This document shows positions 36,093 to 49,031 of a stretch of 64,000 nucleotides of DNA, in pieces; positions within the stretch are counted from its first letter, which is position 1, and each line of letters opens with the position of its first letter. The position numbers were made by a program, and so were the translations under genes. Source of the DNA: Oenanthe sinensis (lineage: Eukaryota; Streptophyta; Magnoliopsida; Apiales; Apiaceae); contig CM053813.1 of assembly GCA_028671895.1 (NCBI GenBank), positions 40,271,501-40,335,500 on the forward strand, given 5' to 3'. Below the pieces are notes generated by a model. It did not search any database. It saw nothing but the letters and a program-made list of their open reading frames with translations, and had not been told where the DNA came from.

Positions 36093-38004
36093 TTCAAGCC
36101 CAAAGTAGGACATTGGATATCTTCAGCCAACCCTACATGGTTTTTGCTCACTGTCTCTGTAATTAATCTCACTCAAATCTGATCTCTTCCTTTGTTTTCC
36201 ATGTTGTCTCTATCTCATCCTCCGTATTAGGTCCTCTGCATAAAAGATGTGTTGGGGAGTAATTAAAAACTAAACACAATAATGGGGCAGTTATATAAAT
36301 AATTTAACAAGAACAGGCAGATTAAACCAATTAACAAAATAAAGCACGAAGGTAGAAACAAGATATATAAAAATGTCAGTAATTGTAAAGACAAGAGAAA
36401 AGATAGAATGATTAGCTCTAATAGAAGCTTTAAGCATACACTGATAGAACCAAAACAATTGCTGAGTCGTCAAGTCTTGCAAGAAGTCAGATGTTCTAAA
36501 AGTTGCTAGTTCGCCGCTTCTTCAGTAACTGCTATATAGTTGTTTGTTTCCTTTTGTCATGTACGTTAGGATTTTGTTGATGCAATAAGATCTTAACATT
36601 CACAGGAGACAGACACAAAGACTTTCCTCAGAAAATATCTCCCTGTTGTATTTTTAACTCTGTTTTTGTTGTGCACTGTCTCTCAAGTAGCTCTTTCTTG
36701 ATCAGATATTCAGATTGCAGCAATTCATATGGCCAGATGTTTTAAAGTTGGTTAACATAAATTACCACTGAGGTTCATAATTCTGTTTCTGTCAAACATA
36801 TAAACTCGAACCCTCTGCATTCATTAGCCTATTAACTTCTGGAAAAAGTATGGATATTCTTCCTCTGGTTAATCGTCTGGCTTATCCTAATGTAGATTGC
36901 TCGAAGTTGTTGAGCTGAAGATAAAGCTGCGACAAGCTTAAACCTCGACTTGGTGATCTATCTAAATGCAAGTCACAGTGGATTTGTCACTGTGGTTCTA
37001 TAAATCTCTTTTGCTATGATGGTTTTGAGTCGAAGCATTTTAGTCAACTCTAGACATTTTACAGGTAAAGCATTTATAATGAACATCATTGATATACAAT
37101 TTGATTCCAGGTCATTGGAAATGTCAAAAATGTATATGGTGAAAAATTGTTCTCTGTATAGGTGCACCAAACTTTTATTCCACAGGATCGTATCTGTTGT
37201 AACACTCTTTTTATGTAAACCAGTTCAAACTTATGCCTGTGTGATTTCAAATATTTATGATCTTGGCACTTTTATGGGGTTTGATTTAGGTACAAAAGCC
37301 TACATCTGCTAAGCATTGACCAATTCTCTGATTTAGTTTATTTTCGTGAATTTATTCAGGCCATATAGGATCAAACACAAAAAATTCAAATATTCATGCA
37401 CATATTTTTAGTTCATATATAATTGAATCTCTGTGTTTATCGATCATGTGAACAATTATATCGCTTTTATGCAAGTTAAAATTTATGTAGTTGTGACCTG
37501 ACTTCTGATTAGTGATTGCAAAATGAAAAATCTCACACTAAAGTAGAAAACTAAGCTACAAAATCTCTCTCAGCAAGCTGTATCCCAATGGTAATTAGAT
37601 TCCAGTGCAGATACTACCAATGTATCTACTAACTTCAGTTCTCCTTTGGTCTCTCCGATAACTATTATAGTGCCAACAAATTAACAAAAAGCTTGCTGTA
37701 TCTATGATGAATGTGCTATTAATCCTGTATAAAATATGTAGAATTATGTACTGTGTTAAACAGTTGAAAAATATAATTAAATTTTAAAAGAGTTATATCA
37801 TCGAAAAATTAGACAAAAAATTAATAATCATAATCCTAGTATAAAGCCTGCAAGGACACTTTGGTATTTACATTTTTTTGGTACAAGTTACAACAACGTT
37901 TCTTGTACTTGCTCACTATATATGCATGCCTCTTCATCCCTTCTTATTACAGTAGCTATACCATTTTCATCAACGATTTGGATCATCTGTAGGATCAAAA
38001 TATA
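36093..38004. other. Downstream flank of HSFA2 copy 2 and upstream region of the transporter
   Basis: 36100-37400 aligns with the flank of copy 1 (21060-23900), but lacks the MITEs found there. An insert-like block at ~36246-36410 (starting GTGTTGGGGAG) resembles 21642-21790 of copy 1 but sits at a different relative place. A TATATATG at ~37917 lies ~88 bp before the transporter ATG and could be its TATA box. Confidence 0.55.
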
Positions 38005-39683
38005 ATGAATCACCTGCCTTCGAACTTAGCTCCAAGTGAAGCTAGCCCAGGATGGATGAACAAAGGCGACAATGCATGGCAACTCACAGCAGCAACCCTT
38101 GTGGGAATCCAAAGTGTTCCGGGCCTAGTCATTTTGTATGGCAGCATTGTGAAGAAGAAATGGGATGTGAACTCTGCTTTCATGGCTCTTTATGCCTTTG
38201 CAGCTGTACTTATTTGTTGGGTTGGCTGGGGATATCAGCTGTCATTCGGGAACCACCAAATGTTTCCGTTTTTGGGAAAGCCTAATGCCGCACTGGATGC
38301 AAAGTATTTGATGGAGCAAGCATTTTCTGGGATGCTTCCGAATGCTACGATTGTGTTCTTTCAGTTTGTTTTTGCGGCAATAACATTGGTTTTGATAGCC
38401 GGAGCCTTACTTGGAAGAATGAATTTTATAGCGTGGATGATATTTCTACCGCTTTGGATGACATTTTCATACACAGTTGGTGCATATAGTATATGGTCGC
38501 TTACTGGTTGGTTATCAACCAGGGGTATTATTGATTATTCAGGTGGCTATGTTATTCATCTTTCTTCCGGAGTAGCTGGTTTTACCGCAGCTTATTGGGT
38601 AATTTCCGTATTACGATTCCTTATTACAATTGTTTATGGCAATTTTTATGGCGTAGCCAAAAAATATTAAAACAAGCTGAACCTGGGTATAGACCTTACT
38701 TGCCCCTATATTTCCCGTACAGTTAATGAAGGTGAGGATTGTTAATTTGTGGTGTTTAGGTTTGGCCAAGATCAACCAAGGGCGGAGAGGTTTCCCCCAA
38801 ACAACTTACTATTGATGCTTGCAGGAGCAGGTTTTCTTTGGATGGGGTGGAGCGGATTCAACGGTGGAGATCCTTATGTTGCCAGCACTGATGCATCTCT
38901 AGCTGTCCTTAACACACACGTGTGCGCTGCCACCAGCTTGCTGACATGGCTCATGCTGGACATTATGTTCTTTAAAAAGCCTTCTGTGATTGGTGCCACA
39001 CAAGGCATGATAACTGGCTTAGTTTGTATAACTCCAGCTGCAGGTAAAGTTATTTCATATTCCAACCAAAATGTAAATAAACAAATTTGTATACCTCTAA
39101 TTTTACCAAGTAGAGTTAAAGATCGATCTTTTGCATATTACCCTCCCTACACCCTACTCTACGAGCGGATACATGGATACATGGTTTAGATTTGATGGTC
39201 TACTACAAATTTTTCAGGACTGGTACAAGGTTGGGCAGCTATTATAATGGGATTACTATCAGGAAGCATTCCATGGTACACAATGATGGTCCTTCACAAA
39301 AAAATATCGTTTTTGAAACAAGTAGATTCCACACCCATGCTGTTGCTGGAAGCTTAGGTGGCCTTCTTGCAGGATTTTTTGCGGATCCAAGACTAAATAG
39401 AATGTTTTGCAACATTGATCCAACGTCGAATGCATGGAAAAAGTACATAGGACTTGCTTATGGGATTCACAATGGGAGGACCAGTGCAGGGTTTAGGCAA
39501 ATGGGCATTCAACTATTGGGAATTGTATTTGTGGTTTGCTTAAACCTTGTTGTTACTAGCATAATCTGTTTGTTAATTAGGCTTGTTGTTCCACTTAGGT
39601 TAAGCGATCAAGAATTAGAATTTGGGGATGAAGCAATACATGGAGAAGAAGCCTATGCACTTTGGGGATGGGGAAAAGTTTGA
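38005..39683 (+). pseudogene. AMT2: AMT2-type ammonium transporter, frame-broken
   Basis: Three exons by splice signals and homology: 38005-38598, 38760-39043, 39218-39683. They cover the whole AMT2-type channel: start GWMNKGDNAWQLTAATLVGI, first pore His in GGYVIHLSSG, GWSGFNGGDPY, second pore His in FHTHAVAGSLGG, tail GEEAYALWG. Such proteins move ammonium across the plasma membrane. Two breaks prevent a full product. (1) Exon 1 ends in phase 0 at AAYW, yet exon 2 needs another frame after WPRSTK to read ERFPPNN; this looks like a 2-bp loss near 38788. (2) In exon 3, after LHKKISFLKQVD, a deletion of about six codons plus a shift separates it from FHTHAVAG near 39330. Between breaks the sequence is well kept, so loss is recent. 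Sequencing error at both sites is the alternative. Confidence 0.8.
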
Positions 39684-40066
39684 AAAATCAAGGCAGTTTG
39701 GATTGGAGGAGATTAATACCAAAACTAGGGCCAAAGTTTGAGTTTTTTATATGGGATGGGCTTCGTGGAACTTTGGATGGACCCAAGAACTCTAAATTAG
39801 GACTTAAGTCTGAATACTAGTACTTTTATGGGCTGGGCTTGAAGGAACTTTTCTTTTCATAACATAAGGGCTTCTAGGAACTTTCAGCTTTAAAAATGTT
39901 TTAAATATTACTAAAAATAGCAACTGTTATAAATATTATATAATAATAGTAAGCATATAGAACATAAAAAGACTAACGTTTATAAGAATATGTCTTTGTT
40001 TTTGGATTGTTGTTCTGTTACAATGGCCAGCCTCTATTTATTGAGGCTTTTGCAACCGACTTGTAT
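39684..40066. other. 3' flank of the transporter pseudogene
   Basis: Contains repeated GGGCTTC/GGAACTTT words (39752, 39833, 39867) and no gene. The LINE begins at the T-run from about 40067. Confidence 0.4.
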
Positions 40067-43000
40067 TTTTTTTTTTGAAAAATAGCATACTTGCATTAGT
40101 CAAACATTATCAAGCTGCAGTACATGATGAATAAAACTAGGCGGAGTGACATGTCACTCTCTCACATCTGACATAGAATACGTAGCTTTTGCTAACGCAT
40201 GAACTACACTATTCGCAGACCGATACACAAAACCAACTAGCACGTGATCAATGTGCTTCATTATATGAATATAATCCGAAATAATAGTGCCGAAATAAAC
40301 TTCTCCTCCTGGTTTCCCATTACAAGCATCAGCCAAAATCTTTGAATCAATTTCAAAAATACATTGAGTAATATTCATTCCTTTCACCCACGACATAGCC
40401 TCTTTCATATCTATAGCTTCTACCTCGCATGCTTTTCATGCCCCAACCACTCTCCTACACCTAGCACTCATAAACTGGTCAGGCGTGTCTCGAACTACAC
40501 AACCTATACCAATCGTCCCATCTTGAAAAGTTGCAGCATCGACATTTACCTTCATCCACCCTGCTAGAGGTACACACCATACTCGTACATGTGCTTGACC
40601 CTGCGTATTTGTTTTTCTATCATTCTCCTGAGCCTCACGCCAATCCTGCAACAGGTTCATAGCTGAAGTTTTAACCCTAAATGCGGACCTGTTTCCTTTC
40701 TCCTAAACCCAATTATTACGTCTATTTCATAGGCCCCAGCATATCAAGCATATCATTCAAAATAACACACACTGCTCCCGTGTACAAACCTCAAAGACTT
40801 TCTCCATGATTATAGTTGATGTACAACTTGATGTTATTTGACTCAGCTGCTGTAATCCAGAACTGAGCCACACTGTTCGAGCAAAATCACACATAAACAA
40901 CACATGAATGTCCGTTTCTGTACTACTGTGACACCAAGGGCATTGGGCATCAACACTTACTCTCTTCATTTGCAACGCCTGCATAGTCGGTAAGCATCCT
41001 ATGCAAACTCGCCAAAGGAAGTTTATCACCTTCTCGGGCATTTTAAGAGACCATAAGCGTTTCCATAATTTTGTATTCACACCACTACATTCGCCTTGCA
41101 ACCATCTATAGCAACTCCGGACTGAAAACTTCCCATTATCCTCTCGCATCCAAAACCACGTATCTGGTCGCTTACTTACAGGTATTGGAACTCTCAAAAT
41201 TAGCTCCACATCTCTCTCATTACAAACATCCCGTAGAATCTCATGTCCCACTCTTTCCCTTCAATATTCATGAGGCCCTGAACTTTACTATCTCTCAGTT
41301 GATGTGGCATATTCGTCGTTAAACAACCATTTGTATCATTTGGTAACCACTGTACACCCCATACATTTGTATTCATCCCATCCCCAATTTTTCTTCTAGT
41401 ACTTCTTTTCACAGCCTCTTATGCACTCATAATACTTCTCTAAACATAGCTTGGATTCGATCCCAACTGTGCATTCAAAAAATCGGTATTAGGAAAATAA
41501 TTTGCTTTCATAATTGCAGTAACTAGAGGATTGCTCTCATTTAGAATTCTCCAACCCTGTTTAGTCAATATGGCCAGGTTGAAATTCTTAAGACTTCGAA
41601 CCCCCAACCCTCCATGAGCTTTTGGCATACACAACCTATCCCAAGCCATCCATTTCACCCCCTTCCTAGCTTGCCCATGTCCCCACCAGAATGCATTCAT
41701 TTTCCACTCCATACTCTCACACAAACTTGCTGGAATTAAAAACAAACCCATCCAAAAGTTTGGAATAGTTTGTACGACAGATTTTAACAACAAGAGTTTG
41801 CCTTCTTTAAATAATTCCTTGTTACTCCACCCTTGCAATTTTTTCTCAATCCTATCACTCAAAAAACCAAATGTCTCAGTTTTATTTTTGCCCACGTACA
41901 TCGGCATGCCCAAGTACTTGTCAGGTCTGTCAATCTCTTGAACTTGTAATTTTTCACACACACATATTCGATCCTGGTCAGAAGTATTAGGGCTGAAGAT
42001 AACACTCGACTTATTATAATTGATCACCTGCCTAGATAGGTTTTCATACCTCAATAGAATGTCCTTCATATTGGATGTTTCTACATGTGATGCTCTAAAA
42101 AAGAAATAGCAGTCATCTGCAAAAAACAGATGAGATATACTTGGAGCTCCTCTTGCCACCTTGTACCCATGTATCAATCATGTTTCTTCATACTTTCGAA
42201 TAATCGCGCTCAATCCCTCAGCACATAATATATATAAATACGGTGATATAGGGTCACCCTGTCTAACCCCTCTATGTGGAATCACTTCAGAAAAAACCTC
42301 ACCGTTATGTAAAAAACTGTATGACACAGTCTTTATACATGTCATGATCCTGTCTACCCACTTTGAATGAAACCCAAACTTTCCTATTATCTGTTCAATG
42401 AAGCTCCATTCCGGCCTATCATATGCCTTGGACACATCTATTTTCAGCCCAGTCACACCGCTCTTCCCTTGCATTTTTCGCTTGATATAGTGATTTATCT
42501 CGAATGCAATTAAAGCATTATCAGTCAAGAGTCTCCCCTCGATGAAAGAACTCTGTTTATCTGAGATGATACCATTAAGACACGGCTTCAGTCTGTTGGT
42601 CATGACCTTCGATAAGATACGCATCAGAACATTACAAATGGATATCGGCCTTAAGTCCGTCATTTGCTTCGGATGTTTGACTTTAGGAATAAGGCAAATA
42701 AGTGTACTGTTAACTCCCCTCGGCAGCTCCCCTATCTCCAAAAATTTCCTGCAGAACATGATTGCATCGCCTCCAACTATATGCCAATATGTTTGAAAGA
42801 ACGCCAGATTTAGCCCATCTAGGCTTGGTGCTTTCTCTTTATGCATTGTAAATACTGCATCCTTCACTTCATCATCTGTAACAGGTGCCACCAGGTTATC
42901 ATTCTGCTCATCTGAAACTCTGTGAACTTTATCTCTGTCTGACAGCTAATCATTCGTTGGCGAAACACAAAATATGTTATCAAAATAGTTAACTATCACC

Positions 43001-44054
43001 TCCTCTATTTCCTTATATGTTTCTCTCCACACTCCCTGTGCATCTTTTAATTTCGTGTTTCTATTAAGCTCTTTCCTGACTGATGCATGCTTATGAAAAA
43101 AACACGTATTTTTATCTCCTTCTCGAAGCCAAAATTATTTCACCCTCTGCTTCCAATATATCTCTTGTTTTTCGAGCCAACGTAAATATTCTTACCTCAA
43201 CTGATTATACCTTTGAATTCCACTACTATCCCTTCTGGATCGAAATTTTCTCAAATCTTTTTTGTAATTTGCTAATTTAACCCGCATCTCCTTCATCACC
43301 CCTCAACCCCACTCTTCCAACTTAGCACAACACTCCAGCATTTTATCCATAATATCAGTTACTCCTTCTTTGTTCCAGCAGTCCTGAATTATATTCCTAT
43401 ATTCTTGCTCGTGTATCCACATATTTTCAAATTTAAATCTTCTTGTTTTTGGCACATAAACTTGTCTATTCAATTGAAGGAACAATGACAGATGATCAGA
43501 TGTGGATACCTCTAACACTCGAACTTCCGCACCCGGAAACAGCTCCAACCATTCTTTATTTTTCAAACCCCGATCAAGCCATTCTTGAACCCACCTATCA
43601 GTACCCCTCGCCCTCTCCCAAGTATACTTCTCCCCTGTATAACCCAGGTCTACTAACCCACAATCCCTCACAGCTTCAGAGAACCCTTCCAGTAAGTACC
43701 TTGACCGGCTTCTACCCCCTTTCTTTTCCTCCATTACCATAAGGTCGTTATAATCTCCTATAATACACCAAGGTGGCGATGATCTTCCAGCTAGATCTCA
43801 GAGTAAGTTCCATGAATCCACTCTTCTACCATTCTCTGGATAGCCATAGTAGCATGTATACCTCCATCGCCCCAAACTCTCATTAACAACTTCGAAATCT
43901 ATGAAGTTACTACAACTATTAAGAATATGAACCCCGCCATTATTCTTCCACAAAAGAGCGACACCTCCCCCATAGCCTTGAGCATCAACCACACAGCAAC
44001 CAGCAAACCCCAGCTGTTTACAAACTTTTTCTATTTTCTTACTAATGTCTTACT
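40067..44054 (-). mobile_element. LINE (L1-type) retrotransposon, 5'-truncated and degenerate
   Basis: Minus-strand order: partial endonuclease (44050-43303, e.g. GYGGGVALLWKNNGG and TSDHLSLFLQLN), reverse transcriptase (42891-41440, with RQGDPISPYLYILCAEGLS and the catalytic F-A-D-D in HLFFADDCYFFF), zinc-binding zf-RVT region (41251-40757, WRVCIGCLPT), RNase H (40660-40154, VGFVYRSANSVVHALAKA) and a poly(A), seen as a T-run at 40067-40077. The element starts inside the endonuclease, so ORF1 and the endonuclease N-terminus are missing, and stops or shifts break ORF2 in several places. It cannot move by itself. Clear target duplications were not found. A shorter relative is at 23540-23760. 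Confidence 0.9.
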
Positions 44055-46925
44055 TAAAAAAATAATACTCGGCCTATTGGTTTGTGATTTCTTTTAATAT
44101 AAACTAATACTTGATTGTTTCACCGCCTCATTTTATTTGACAATTATTTTCATATGAGCAACTAGTTTGTTTTTCTGTTAAGGTTTAATAAGCAAGTGAA
44201 AAGAGTATTTATTTATTGTAATAATGTCAACTAGTGTTCTACTTTCTTTTTTTTGCCAAGGCGACATTTGATATTTTTGTTACAGAGAAATACCCCACAG
44301 CTTTTTGCTAAAAGCGTCAGTAAAATGTTTGATAAAATCTAAAAATTGTCGTATAAAAAAGCTTTTTTGGCCAAAATATTACTGAAACTAGGTCCCTATT
44401 TTTTAGAAAAAAAATTGTTTTCCAACTTTTATAAGAAATAACTACAAATTTAATATCAATTTTTTCTAAAACCATTATTTTTATATATTATATTTTAAAA
44501 TATGTATAAATCAAAAATATTACCAAACACATATATGATTTTCTTGATAGCATTTTTTTTACTCGCGCTTTTTCTATTGGTACAGCAATTTTGAACATCA
44601 ATCCAAACGTAACCTAATTCTAGTTGTGTTCTACTTGTATGGTTGGATATTAATAGTTTCAAGACAAACAAATCTCAGTCATGAATGAAACTTGATGAAT
44701 AAACACATGCAATATTTGTATCCTCAACTTCAAGTTGAGTATTAGATAATTGTATTTTCAATTTCAAGAATGTTATAATATATATTACAAGAATGTTATT
44801 ATATATGTAAATAAAAATTTAGAATCTAAATTTCTATTTTATATAAAAATTAAAATTATTTATCAAATATAATTATTATATTTTTACACTTTAATATATA
44901 TGTTAAAAAAGAAAAAGATAATTAACTGTTCATGATTGTAGCGATTATATAGTAGGATATGTTATACAGTACTACTCTATAGTGCAATAGGACACATTGG
45001 CCCCAATTGTTTTAAAAGTACTAGACTAGATATGGGGAATGCAGATGCAGTGAAGATATAGATAAACATATTAAGGAATGAATGCATGCAGCAGAACCAA
45101 ACATGAGCTTCATGTTGGGGGTTGTGATATCATCTTAGTTCATTTAACCAAAACATTGGAATTTGTACATTATTTAATCACCACTATCACTATCTTATGC
45201 TTTATTTTTGCAATAGTTGGATCCTGTAAGTGAGTCTGTGTCCAACTCCACTAAAATTATACTCTTAAATGAAAAAAGTGAAGATAGATTTAGAAAAGAT
45301 AGGCGTGGAGCGACCAAATATTTTATAAATGATTTAAAATAATCATATTTAATTATAAATTTTTATTAAAAATTTATAATTAGTTGAAATTTAAAGTAAA
45401 ATTTTTACTAATTTATAAAAATAAATGAGATTTGGACAGAAAAAAAGAAAGAAAAGAAGTTAGTACTGATTTTTTCAGACTCAACTGGACTTCAACCTGG
45501 GCATGCTCCACAGCACTGCATGTGAGTGAGCAGGTTGATCTATAAAATGCGGCCAGAAGGACAAATTTACTGTATTGTATAAATCAACTTGTATAGCCCT
45601 CCTGTATATAATAATGTATGAACCAAAATCCTAGGACATATGAAAAATGAATATATGAGAAAACCTGGTGATGCACATGCCTACTATGTATGAAACAAAT
45701 GCTCAACAGCTACTTGTGCAGGGAGATCATTATCAACTTCTTGACTACTGTTTCATTTTCTTCTTCACTACCTTTTAACCGAATCCAATACGCACGGCAC
45801 ATCATGCAAGAACTATCAATTTGTGTATAATTCGTAGTACTAGTATACTACGAGTACTGTATAATTCGATGTTGCAGACTTGTCGGCTGCATAATGAAAC
45901 TTATCATTTCTTCATAATGTAAAGTGTACTAAAGAATTCTTAATACATTTGTGTGCACTATAAAGTGCCAACTCAAATATTTGAAACATAATATTTTGTA
46001 ATAATAAGCAATAAAATTAGGAAATATTTTTTTAAAGAATTAATATTCACTAGATTTCACTATATTGCAAAATACAGCTGCGCATGCACGTTGTCCATAC
46101 TTAAATTACATCATTTAACTAAATTAGACAATTATCACCATAACTAACAACTTAATTACAAACTTTTATATGCCATTGAATAATTTAAGTGGTAATTTTT
46201 TTTTTGAGAAATTATAAAAAATACTACTTTTTAACATTCTTTTTTCAATTTTTCGATTTTCTGAAATTTTTAGCAAAAATACGGTTTGCAACCAAAAACA
46301 ACTAGATTCAACTTATTTTTTTATTTTTCAAAAAAATAATCGAAATTGTTTTTGGTTGCATTTATTTTTCAAAAAAATAATCGATATTGTTTTTGGTTGC
46401 ATTTAAAGTTGCTTGAAGTTGCTTTTTGTTGCATTTTAATTTTAATTGTGCAACTTGTTAAGCAACGTATTATGCAACTAAAAAATAATTATTTTGCCTA
46501 AATTTTAAAGTTCGATTGATTTCGGTTGATTTCAAGTTGCAAAAACATATTTTTGCAAATTGTTTTTGAAAAATCGTATTTTTGCAAAAAAAATTAAAAA
46601 ACGTATTTTTACAAAATATTTTTAAAAAAGTCAGTATTTTTGAAGAAAAAAATTTATCCTTGAGTATTTTTCAAAAAAACCCCATGTTTTTTTGTGAGAA
46701 AGTGATAATGTTTTAATTATTTAATAAATAGATATTAATTTATAAAATTATAAGCTTCGTTATTCAAAAACCAATTTTTATACCAAAAAATTACTTATAA
46801 ATTAGATAATATTCTTTATTAATCAACATTTTTAATAAATACAAGATTAAGATTATACACCGACAGTCAATTGAATGCAATTAACAACATAGGGAATGAT
46901 GTAAAGCAAATTTATATCACCGTAG
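44055..46925. other. AT-rich intergenic DNA
   Basis: No supported gene. A tandem direct repeat of ~43 bp lies at about 46325-46410 (TTTTTCAAAAAAATAATCGA then TTGTTTTTGGTTGCATTTA, twice), followed by more TTGCA/GTTGC-rich sequence. Other parts are low-complexity. Confidence 0.4.
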
Positions 46926-47055
46926 TACTCCGTTTTTTTTATAAGTTAGCTTAAACTTTTAACATGATCATATTTTTATTTAAAAAATTAAAAATAATGA
47001 AATTTACTATATAATCAAATGTCAAAAGTCAAAGCAACTGGCAACGGAGGGAGTA
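46926..47055. mobile_element. Stowaway-like MITE (130 bp)
   Basis: Left end TACTCCGTTTTTTTTATAAG and right end CAACGGAGGGAGTA are inverted CTCCGTT-type ends flanked by TA. Short, AT-rich, non-coding. Confidence 0.65.
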
Positions 47056-47823
47056 TCATAAGAATTTGGTAAGTTTAGAAAGTATACATAAATTATGTAC
47101 TTAACTAAAAAAATCAATTTATGTAAAAATTGATATTTGAATTTAATACTACAATCTTTTGAAAAATGTAAACAAATCATAACAAAAAATTTAAATTTCA
47201 ATACATACTTCACTTGGAACTACATACATTCTTTTGTACTTCTTCTCTTTCATCCAAAATTTTATAATTTATCCTTTTAACAATAAATAAAATTTTGATA
47301 ATAGTTTTCATCCCATTTATTTGTTACACTTTTCTTTATGTTTCATTTATTTTTTTAATATTTATCTTTATTGATTTTAATAGATCATATCAATTTACAC
47401 ACTTGTCATGATTTTTCGGACCTCTTATTTAATCTTTTTTCTAATTATCTTCGTCCTCAATCCAAATAACAACGGGAAAGAGTGACAAGTTACAGACAGA
47501 CACGTGGAAGGAAGGACAGTGCATCACATATTTAAATTTATTATGTATACACTATTACACTTGTATAATTTCATTACTATTATGTAAAATTGGTTTGAAC
47601 AGGTAAAACGTTGTGTTCATATAGCACTGGTTGTGTATATTTTAAAAATAATATGTTATTATTAATTGAAATTATTATAAATAAAATATATCATGCTAAC
47701 GAGAATGTGAATAATTTTTTACACATTCTTTATGAATTTTATTTATGGTATGTCATATAAAATTTTAGCTAAGAGGTCTTTCCAATGAATATATTTTTAG
47801 TTTGATTTTATTTATGAGTAGTT

Positions 47824-47861
<38 letters not shown>

Positions 47862-48013
47862 TTAATTTATAAATATTTATTAAATGGATCATAATATAAA
47901 TATTTATAATATAAATATTTATATTATGGATATAAATATTAAGATAATAAAGTATTCTTTATATAATGGAAAAGATTATATCCAACAATTAATTCCCATT
48001 ATATCTTAAAATA
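47056..48013. other. AT-rich spacer with an (AT)n microsatellite
   Basis: (AT)n run at about 47828-47854, followed by a palindromic ATAAATATTTATA tract. No gene. Confidence 0.5.
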
Positions 48014-48279
48014 TACTCCCTTAGTCTCACCCCAATTGTTAACGTTTCGGAGAAAAGGTCCGACACGCATTTTAAGGTGCACATAAAGTATAGTTCCATA
48101 ACTTATTTTAATTTTTTTTTCTGAATAAAAATTTAATGTTTAAATTTTAAAATAGTTAAATTATGGAAACAATAGATATAAAAAGAGTTTTAAAATATTA
48201 TATTAAAACTTTTATTACATATATTAAAAAATAAAGTTTTTTTTTTTTAAAAAAAAAGGTAAAAGTGGAGGAGGGAGTA
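48014..48279. mobile_element. Stowaway-like MITE
   Basis: Bounded by TACTCCCTTAGTCTCACCCC and GTGGAGGAGGGAGTA, inverted CTCCCTC-type ends with TA at both borders; 266 bp, non-coding. Confidence 0.6.
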
Positions 48280-49031
48280 TTAAAATACCTGTATCTCATT
48301 ATTCACGGTAGCTGAGAACTGGTCGTTAGAGCAACCTGAGTTTTGGTCAAGTCCAAAACTCCCCTCGTCCATATTTTTTGCTCAAGTACCAATCGATCAT
48401 TGATCAAAATATTTTATATTTAGATTTTAATAGTATTGTGTAGATTGAAATAGAATATTAATTTAGTTTTTTATTTATCTTTTAAAATTTTTAAAACTAA
48501 ATAAAAATTTATAAATATAATAAAAGTAAATTGTAAGTGTAAACATGATGTCACATGGTACTATATTGGTAGAGATATGTCCAAGGTCTACGTTCAAACT
48601 TTAGGAATTCAAGGAGCTCGCTTCTCTGACACCATTAGCATTTCCCAACTCCCAACTTACACCACCTCCGGGACATCCCCAATTTTATTACTCTGATATT
48701 ACCTGAAATACCCCTTTTACCCTTTCTCACTTGCATGTCATTTTCTCACTTTGGGGATCATTATAAATTTAATATAAAAAATAGAATTCTAAAACAATAA
48801 AGACTAAAATATTTTATAATAATTTTTTATTAATTATATAATAACAATGAAATTCAAAAAAATTATATTGGTTTTCTAGAATAATATATAATTTAAAATA
48901 AATAAATTATTGATGTTTATACACTTAAAGCTTGAGTAGCTAGTACATAATCTCAAGGTCGCCAAATAAATACTAATTGTGGTTACATAGATATATAGTC
49001 AATGACAACGAGAATAGTGCATGAACATAAT
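48280..49031. other. Upstream region of the LONGIFOLIA/TRM-like gene
   Basis: AT-rich with a less AT-rich patch at 48560-48740. No ORF or repeat recognised; the promoter presumably lies here, but no unambiguous TATA box was chosen. Confidence 0.35.

Noticed and set aside
42161..43742. Plus-strand ORFs across the LINE
   Set aside because: Shadows of the minus-strand reverse transcriptase and endonuclease.
46325..46410. CRISPR-like or satellite array
   Set aside because: Only two ~43-bp units without spacers, in a plant nuclear context; a simple tandem duplication.
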